Assembly (NCBI GenBank): GCA_946479015.1
Contig: CAMLEQ010000279.1
Span: 1-5,464 of the forward strand
Direction of reading: 5' to 3'
Length of the DNA: 5,464 nt
Origin: an uncultured Gemmatimonadota bacterium
GTDB lineage: Bacteria; Gemmatimonadota; Gemmatimonadetes; Gemmatimonadales; Gemmatimonadaceae
Below are positions 1 to 5,464 of this stretch, in pieces (positions within the stretch are counted from its first letter, which is position 1; the number at the start of each line of letters is the position of its first letter). The position numbers and the translations under genes were made by a program. Under the pieces are notes generated by a model, which was not told the DNA's origin, searched no databases, and saw only the letters and a program-made list of their open reading frames with translations.

Positions 1-1762
<1,762 letters not shown>

Positions 1763-1887
1763 TCGAAGCGAGAACGGCAGTTCCCCGGCGTGGGCGGGGC
1801 AAGTAAGTTCAGCGCGTGCTCGTGGATCCGGCACGGATGGCTCGGCCAGCGCGCGGATCCCCCGCCGGGAGCTGCAACGAGGAAGGA
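1763..1887 (+). other. Rhomboid-deoC intergenic spacer, no clear signal
   Basis: This 125-nt gap has no recognisable gene. It holds a weak CCCC/GGGG inverted pair around 1780-1800 with no following T-run, and two GGATCC hexamers near 1824 and 1855. No convincing promoter or intrinsic terminator was found, so I cannot tell whether deoC has its own transcript or is read through from the rhomboid gene. Confidence 0.3.
1880..1887 (+). promoter_or_regulatory. Ribosome-binding site deciding the deoC start
   Basis: AGGAAGGA abuts the ATG at 1888; its first AGGA is correctly spaced (4 nt). It favours this ATG over the upstream in-frame GTG at 1816. Confidence 0.55.
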
Positions 1888-2736
1888 ATGGACGTGAACG
1901 GCACGGATGTGAACGGAGGGGACGCGGAGAATCTCGCGAGGCCCGTCGTCGGCGCCGCATGGGTGCCGGAGGGAGCCCGCATCACGGATCTCATCGACCA
2001 CACGCTGCTCAAGGCCGAGGCCACGCGCGGCGACATCGAGCGCCTCTGCGCCGAGGCGATGGAGCACCGGTTCGCCGCCGTGTGCGTGAATCCGGCGTGG
2101 GTGGCGACGTGCCGGGAGCTCCTCGCCGGCTCGGCGGTGAAGGTGGCCACGGTGGTCGGCTTCCCGCTCGGCGCCAACGATCCGGAGACGAAGGCGTTCG
2201 AGGCGGCGCTGGCCGTCCGACAGGGCGCCGAGGAGCTCGACATGGTGGCGGCGGTGGGGCACATCAAGGGCGGCGAGTGGGAGCACGTGGCGCGCGACAT
2301 CGAGGGGGTGGTGCGCGCGGGCTCCGGCCGGCTGGTGAAGGTGATCATCGAGTCGGCGCTCCTCACGCCTCCGGAGATCGTGAAAGTGAGTGTCATCGCC
2401 AGGGAGGCGGGAGCCGGGTACGTGAAGACGAGCACCGGCTTCCATGCGGCGGGGGGCGCGACGGTGGAGGCGGTGGCGCTCATGCATCTCACCGTCGGCG
2501 ATGCGATGGGGGTGAAAGCCTCCGGCGGGGTGCGCGACTGCGCATCGGCGCTCCGCATGGTCGCCGCCGGCGCCACGCGCATCGGCACGTCGAGCGGCGT
2601 GCGCATCGCGCGGTGTCTGGGGGCGGAGACGGTGCCGCTGCGCGAGCTCCTCGCGCACCCCCACGCGCACGCGTCGCGGTGCGACACCAACCCGGCCTCC
2701 TCTCCCGCGGCACCCGCCGCCGGGCAGCCATACTGA
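1888..2736 (+). CDS. deoC: Deoxyribose-phosphate aldolase (EC 4.1.2.4)
   Basis: A class I aldolase that cleaves 2-deoxy-D-ribose 5-phosphate to glyceraldehyde 3-phosphate and acetaldehyde in cytoplasmic deoxynucleoside catabolism. With the ATG at 1888 it has 282 residues. DHTLLKAEAT (37-46) is the first-strand motif of the TIM barrel; GAEELDMVAAVG (114-125) holds the catalytic Asp118; YVKTSTGFHAAGG (178-190) carries the Schiff-base Lys180; VKASGGVR (209-216) carries the second active-site Lys210. The catalytic set is complete. The start was chosen for the AGGAAGGA just upstream; a GTG at 1816 would add 24 residues but has no ribosome-binding site. Before the barrel lie about 35 poorly conserved residues that open with a DVNG repeat (residues 2-5 and 7-10), and an Ala/Pro-rich tail follows the barrel, so the protein is longer than compact bacterial DeoC (about 220 aa). 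DUF47 follows after 20 nt, so co-transcription is plausible. Confidence 0.95.
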   Translation: MDVNGTDVNGGDAENLARPVVGAAWVPEGARITDLIDHTLLKAEATRGDIERLCAEAMEHRFAAVCVNPAWVATCRELLAGSAVKVATVVGFPLGANDPETKAFEAALAVRQGAEELDMVAAVGHIKGGEWEHVARDIEGVVRAGSGRLVKVIIESALLTPPEIVKVSVIAREAGAGYVKTSTGFHAAGGATVEAVALMHLTVGDAMGVKASGGVRDCASALRMVAAGATRIGTSSGVRIARCLGAETVPLRELLAHPHAHASRCDTNPASSPAAPAAGQPY

Positions 2737-2756
2737 CTTCACAGAGAGACAGTCCC

Positions 2757-3368
2757 GTGCGCCTCATTCCGCGCGACGAAGCCTTCTTCGACATGTTCGA
2801 GCAGCTCGCCAGCCGCCTCACCGCGTCGGCGAAGCTCCTGACGCAGCTCTTCGCGGAGCCGGCGCGGCTGGAGCAGTTCACCGCCGCGATCAAGAACGTG
2901 GAGCACGAGGCGGACACGATCACGCACGACATCATCTCGCGCATCGACAAGAGCTTCGTGACGCCGATCGACCGCGAGGACATCCACCTGCTGGCCTCGC
3001 GGCTCGACAACGTGGTGGACCTGGTGGACGGCACGGCGCGGCGCGCCGCCATGTTCCACATCACCGAGGTGCACCCCAAGGCGAAGCAGCTCTGCGGCGT
3101 GCTCGTGCAGGCCTGCGACGCGATCGAGGCGGCGGTGCTGCGGATGAAGGACTCGAAGTACGTGGTGGAGGCGGGGCGTCAGGTGAAGATGCGGGAGGAG
3201 GAAGGGGACGCGCTGTACCACGAGGCGGTGGGGGCGCTCTTCCGCGGCACCCCCGACCCGCTCGAGGTCATCAAGTGGAAGGAGCTGTACGACACGCTGG
3301 AGCGGGCGCTGGACCAGTGCGAGGACGTGTCCAACGTCCTCGAGAGCATCGCCCTCAAGCACGCCTGA
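2757..3368 (+). CDS. DUF47 family PhoU-like protein, partner of the PiT permease
   Basis: A 203-residue, predicted all-helical cytoplasmic protein of the DUF47/PhoU-like family (often annotated as phosphate transport regulator). Family-type segments are the N-terminal FFDMFEQLASRLT (10-22), KNVEHEADTITHDI (46-59), the FVTPIDREDIHLLASRLDNVVDLVDG block (67-92) and the C-terminal ELYDTLERALDQCEDVSNVLESIALKHA (176-203). The acidic E/D-rich helix motifs resemble the metal-binding helices of PhoU. The length matches the family's usual size of about 205. GTG at 2757 is the start that gives the family-typical N-terminus; the upstream purine tract GAGAGA (2744-2749) is a modest ribosome-binding site. 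It lies 20 nt after deoC and 3 nt before the PiT gene, the classic DUF47-PiT pair in which it probably modulates Pi flux through the permease. The exact biochemical role is inference. Confidence 0.92.
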   Translation: MRLIPRDEAFFDMFEQLASRLTASAKLLTQLFAEPARLEQFTAAIKNVEHEADTITHDIISRIDKSFVTPIDREDIHLLASRLDNVVDLVDGTARRAAMFHITEVHPKAKQLCGVLVQACDAIEAAVLRMKDSKYVVEAGRQVKMREEEGDALYHEAVGALFRGTPDPLEVIKWKELYDTLERALDQCEDVSNVLESIALKHA

Positions 3369-3371
3369 CCG

Positions 3372-4403
3372 GTGGTCACGTACATCCTCGCGATCATCGC
3401 CATCGCGTTCATCTTCGACTTCAGCAACGGCTTTCACGATTCGGCGAACTCCATCGCCACGGTGGTGGGAACGCGGGTGCTCAAGCCGCTTCCCGCCGTG
3501 CTCTGGGCGGCCGCGTTCAACTTCGCGGCCGCGTTCACGGTGGGCACCGCGGTGGCCAGGACGATGGGGAAGGGGATGGTGAACATCTCCATCGTGGATC
3601 CCAACGTGATCCTCGGCGCGCTCCTCGGCGCGATCGCCTGGAACGTGATCACGTGGTGGTGGGGGCTTCCGTCGAGCTCCTCGCACGCGCTGATCGGCGG
3701 ATACGGCGGCGCGGCGGTGGCCAAGGCGGGATTCGGCGCGATCATTCCCGCCGGCTGGACGAAGACGCTGCTGTTCATCGTCCTCTCGCCGATCATCGGG
3801 ATGATCCTCGGTTACGTCCTGATGGTGGCCGTGTACTGGCTCTTCCACCGCACGCCACCGGGGAAGGTGGATCGCGTGTTCCGCGTGGCGCAGCTCGCGA
3901 GCTCGGCGTTCTTCTCCTTCTCGCACGGCGCCAACGACGCGCAGAAGACGATGGGGATCATCGTGGGGCTGCTCGCGTCGTCGAACGCGCTCTTCGCCGG
4001 CCAGACGGGGATGCTGCACCATCTGTACGTGCCCACGGCGGACCACATCCCGGCGTGGGTGGAGATCAGCGCCTACACGGCGATCGCGCTCGGTACGCTG
4101 TTCGGCGGGTGGCGGATCGTGCACACGATGGGATCGCGGATCACGAAGCTTCGCCCCGTGGGCGGCTTCTGCGCCGAGACGGGGGGCGCGCTGAGCATCC
4201 TCCTCGCGACCAAATTCGGGATCCCGGTGAGCACCACGCACACGATCACCGGCGCCATCGTCGGCGTGGGCGCCACCACGCGCCTCTCCGCGGTGCGGTG
4301 GGGCGTGGCGACGCGGATCGTGTGGGCGTGGATCCTGACGATCCCCGCGGCGGCGGTGATCTCGGCGGGGGCGTGGTGGGTGCTGCACCTGATGGTGCGC
4401 TAG
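3372..4403 (+). CDS. PiT family inorganic phosphate transporter
   Basis: An inner-membrane permease importing inorganic (metal-complexed) phosphate with a cation gradient; low affinity in characterised relatives. The 343 residues show the family's internal duplication. First half: DFSNGFHDSANSIATVVG (16-33) and GLPSSSSHALIGGYGG (98-113). Second half: FSHGANDAQKTMGIIVGLL (183-201) and GIPVSTTHTITGAIVGVG (283-300). The GxxDxxN-type signatures include Asp23/Asn26 and the second-copy Asn188/Asp189. Around ten hydrophobic segments are visible, including about 2-15, 42-62, 78-97, 131-157, 232-248 and 317-340, with a hydrophilic central loop at about 159-172. The start is GTG at 3372, three bases after the DUF47 stop, with no strong ribosome-binding site, so translation is probably coupled to DUF47. 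TAG at 4401-4403 is followed two bases later by G-runs. It converges with phoU. Close relatives are called pit or pitA; the symbol is left blank because the subtype is not certain. Confidence 0.95.
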   Translation: MVTYILAIIAIAFIFDFSNGFHDSANSIATVVGTRVLKPLPAVLWAAAFNFAAAFTVGTAVARTMGKGMVNISIVDPNVILGALLGAIAWNVITWWWGLPSSSSHALIGGYGGAAVAKAGFGAIIPAGWTKTLLFIVLSPIIGMILGYVLMVAVYWLFHRTPPGKVDRVFRVAQLASSAFFSFSHGANDAQKTMGIIVGLLASSNALFAGQTGMLHHLYVPTADHIPAWVEISAYTAIALGTLFGGWRIVHTMGSRITKLRPVGGFCAETGGALSILLATKFGIPVSTTHTITGAIVGVGATTRLSAVRWGVATRIVWAWILTIPAAAVISAGAWWVLHLMVR

Positions 4404-4448
4404 CTGGGGGCTGGGGGACAGGGGCCAGGGGCCGGGGGGATCTGGGGA
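4403..4448 (+). repeat. G-run repeat, left arm of a 46-nt inverted pair
   Basis: Six runs of four or more G (4406-4410, 4413-4417, 4421-4424, 4428-4431, 4434-4439, 4444-4447) separated by 2-4 nt, beginning two bases after the PiT stop. The run pattern meets the usual definition of a G-quadruplex-forming sequence in the sense strand of the PiT transcript. The arm matches the reverse complement of 4573-4618 at 43 of 46 positions. Weaker similarity continues to TCGGGAA at 4466-4472. Confidence 0.85.
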
Positions 4449-4450
4449 AC

Positions 4451-4470
4451 CCCGAACCCCGGGGGTCGGG
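4451..4470. repeat. Near-perfect 20-bp palindrome inside the convergent spacer
   Basis: CCCGAACCCC is followed directly by GGGGGTCGGG; nine of ten positions pair. It sits between the left G-run arm and the central hairpin. Its GGGG/CCCC parts could also pair with the neighbouring arm, so more than one fold is possible. Confidence 0.5.
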
Positions 4471-4491
4471 AAGGGCGGACCACAGAACGCA

Positions 4492-4522
4492 ACGGGGCGC
4501 CGGCAGTATGCCGGCGCCCCGT
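4492..4522. terminator. Strong GC hairpin between convergent PiT and phoU genes, possible bidirectional terminator
   Basis: ACGGGGCGCCGGCA (4492-4505) and TGCCGGCGCCCCGT (4509-4522) are perfect reverse complements, giving a 14-bp stem with loop GTA. It lies near the middle of the spacer between two convergent genes, where one hairpin can serve both. Neither strand has a T-run after the stem, so it is not a canonical Rho-independent terminator. It could be a pause or 3'-end-protecting structure, as is common in GC-rich genomes. The hairpin itself is certain; the function is inferred. Confidence 0.6.
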
Positions 4523-4572
4523 CGCACTTCCGCATCGTTGCTCTCGCAGTTCCCGACTCCGCCTCCCGCCTT

Positions 4573-4618
4573 TCCCGAGATCCCCCCGGCCCCCGGCCCC
4601 TGACCCCCAGCCCCCAGC
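4573..4618 (-). repeat. G-run repeat, right arm of a 46-nt inverted pair
   Basis: On the minus strand this reads as G-runs at 4615-4611, 4608-4604, 4600-4597, 4594-4590 and 4587-4582, separated by 2-3 nt, beginning nine bases after the phoU stop. Relative to the left arm there are three substitutions and no indels. The outer similarity extends to TTCCCGA at 4550-4556, at nearly the same distance from the arm as the matching TCGGGAA on the left (17 versus 18 nt). The phoU-side transcript would therefore carry the same kind of G-rich 3' segment as the PiT transcript. Confidence 0.85.
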
Positions 4619-4624
4619 GCAACG

Positions 4625-5314
4625 CTATCCCGCCACCTCGAGATGGTGCTTGATCGACTTCCCCTCCGCCAGATAGACCGCATCCTCCCCGATGTTCGTC
4701 GCCAGGTCGGCGACGCGCTCCAGGTTGCGGCTCACCAGGAACAGCTCGAGCGCCGGGGAGATGGTGGACGGGTTCTCGAGCATGTGCGTCACCAGGATGC
4801 GGAACAGCGAGTCGTGCAGCGCGTCCACCTGGTCGTCGCGCCGGCACACGTCGCGCCCGAGCGCGCCGTCGGCGCGCACGAAGGCGTCCAGCGCATCGCT
4901 CAGCATCTGCCGCGCGCGGCGCGCCATGTCCTCGATCTCCGGGTCGGGGGTGATCCCCGCGCGCATGTCGATGAGCCGCAGCGCGGACTGCGCGATGTTC
5001 ACCGCGTGGTCTCCCACGCGCTCCAGGTCGCTCGAGACCTTGATCGCGCCGATGATGAGCCGGAGGTCGCGCGCCATCGGCTGCTGGAGCGCGAGCAGCG
5101 CGATGGCGAGCTGCTCGATCTCCACCTCCAGCGCATCGATCTCGCGATCGCCGGCGACCACCAGCTCGGCCTTCGCCGCGTCCCGCCGCAGCAGGGAATC
5201 CACGGCCGTCTCCACCAGCCGCTCGGCGCCCTCCGACATGTCCAGGAGCCGCTGCTTCAGCCGGTCGAGCTGTTCGTGAAAGTGACGGTAGCCCGTCGAG
5301 GTGTCGGGGGTCAT
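4625..5314 (-). CDS. phoU: Phosphate signalling/transport regulator PhoU
   Basis: A cytoplasmic helical-bundle protein that links the Pst phosphate transporter to the PhoR/PhoB-type two-component response and restrains Pi uptake; this role is known for the family. It has 229 residues, close to the usual 215-240. Two tandem PhoU domains are visible, each with the ExxxD metal-binding motif: [15 protein letters not shown] (95-109, Glu98/Asp102) and [20 protein letters not shown] (196-215, Glu199/Asp203). The N-terminus [27 protein letters not shown] is typical. Start ATG at 5312-5314 overlaps the pstB stop as ATGA, so translation is probably coupled; a GGGAG purine tract lies shortly upstream within the pstB end. 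It is the last gene of its strand here and converges with the PiT gene across a structured spacer. Confidence 0.96.
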   Translation of the reverse strand: MTPDTSTGYRHFHEQLDRLKQRLLDMSEGAERLVETAVDSLLRRDAAKAELVVAGDREIDALEVEIEQLAIALLALQQPMARDLRLIIGAIKVSSDLERVGDHAVNIAQSALRLIDMRAGITPDPEIEDMARRARQMLSDALDAFVRADGALGRDVCRRDDQVDALHDSLFRILVTHMLENPSTISPALELFLVSRNLERVADLATNIGEDAVYLAEGKSIKHHLEVAG

Positions 5315-5464
5315 CCGAATCTCCCGGTGATGTAGGCCTCGGTGCGCGGCTCGCGCGGGCTGGTGAAGAGCTGGTCCGTCGCCCCCGCCTCCACGAGCTC
5401 GCCGAGGTAGAAGAACGCCGTGTGGTCGGACACGCGCGCCGCCTGTTGCATGTTGTGGGTCACG
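5311..5464 (-). CDS. pstB: Phosphate ABC transporter ATP-binding protein PstB, C-terminal 50 residues, truncated by window edge
   Basis: The ATPase subunit of the high-affinity PstSCAB phosphate importer, at the inner face of the cytoplasmic membrane. The visible 50 residues begin [20 protein letters not shown], containing the H-loop histidine (third visible residue) and the PstB-specific QQAARVSD stretch. They continue through GELVEAG and LFTSP to the family's signature end [10 protein letters not shown]. Walker A, Walker B and the ABC signature lie beyond the window. The TGA at 5311-5313 overlaps the phoU start, the usual pstB-phoU order. pstSCA and a sensor/regulator pair may lie further right but are not visible. 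Confidence 0.95.
   Translation of the reverse strand, partial: VTHNMQQAARVSDHTAFFYLGELVEAGATDQLFTSPREPRTEAYITGRFG

Noticed and set aside
1816..1887. Extended deoC start at GTG 1816
   Set aside because: No ribosome-binding site, and the added residues are not barrel-like. ATG 1888 has AGGAAGGA directly upstream.
1959..2756. Upstream part of the DUF47 frame, which stays open for 266 codons inside deoC
   Set aside because: That part is a Gly/Arg-rich out-of-frame reading of deoC. The family-typical protein begins at GTG 2757, so a fusion is not supported.
3275..4603. 442-codon plus-strand frame overlapping PiT
   Set aside because: An out-of-frame shadow of PiT rich in Arg/Gly/His; the real PiT frame has all the family signatures.
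4403..4618. Miniature transposon (MITE) with 46-bp terminal inverted repeats
   Set aside because: The arms resemble terminal repeats, but no target-site duplication directly flanks them and no transposase is present. Each arm starts right after a stop codon, which fits a 3'-end element equally well.
2739..4847. 702-codon minus-strand open frame antisense to DUF47 and PiT
   Set aside because: Low-complexity Arg/His-rich translation running through the intergenic hairpins and into phoU in the wrong frame; a GC-skewed shadow ORF.

Overview
The window is GC-rich bacterial chromosome carrying ordinary core genes; it shows no CRISPR array, tRNA, rRNA or transposase. The N-terminal DnaK sequence has the extra stretch after the SIKR motif (about residues 71-105) that is typical of Gram-negative-type DnaK and absent from Bacillus-type DnaK, so a diderm is likely. 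The very high GC content, the GTG starts, the G-run intergenic spacers and the gene families fit a Gemmatimonadota-like or other high-GC diderm genome. That placement is inference and cannot be proved from this window.

Layout. Positions 1-711 (minus) are the first 237 codons of dnaK, running off the left edge. Positions 712-884 are a divergent intergenic region with a small AT-rich island and several inverted repeats. On the plus strand follow a possible 33-codon leader ORF (885-986), a rhomboid intramembrane protease (983-1762), deoxyribose-phosphate aldolase deoC (1888-2736), a DUF47/PhoU-like protein (2757-3368) and a PiT-family phosphate permease (3372-4403). After a 221-nt convergent intergenic region come phoU (4625-5314, minus) and the C-terminal end of pstB (5311-5464, minus, running off the right edge).

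The right half is a phosphate locus. The DUF47-PiT pair (Pi permease plus a PhoU-fold partner) converges on the end of a pst-type operon whose PstB ATPase and PhoU regulator are translationally coupled. DnaK (protein folding), rhomboid (membrane proteolysis) and DeoC (deoxynucleoside catabolism) have no evident functional link to phosphate. The 20-nt deoC-DUF47 gap suggests deoC may share a transcript with the transporter genes.

The least ordinary features are non-coding or very small. (i) A tiny ORF with an AGGAGG ribosome-binding site ends in an ATGA overlap exactly at the conserved start of the rhomboid gene. (ii) The convergent PiT/phoU spacer is almost entirely a symmetric structure: two 46-nt G-run arms in inverted orientation (43/46 identical) just after each gene's stop codon, flanking a perfect 14-bp hairpin. 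I found no convincing new multi-gene system.
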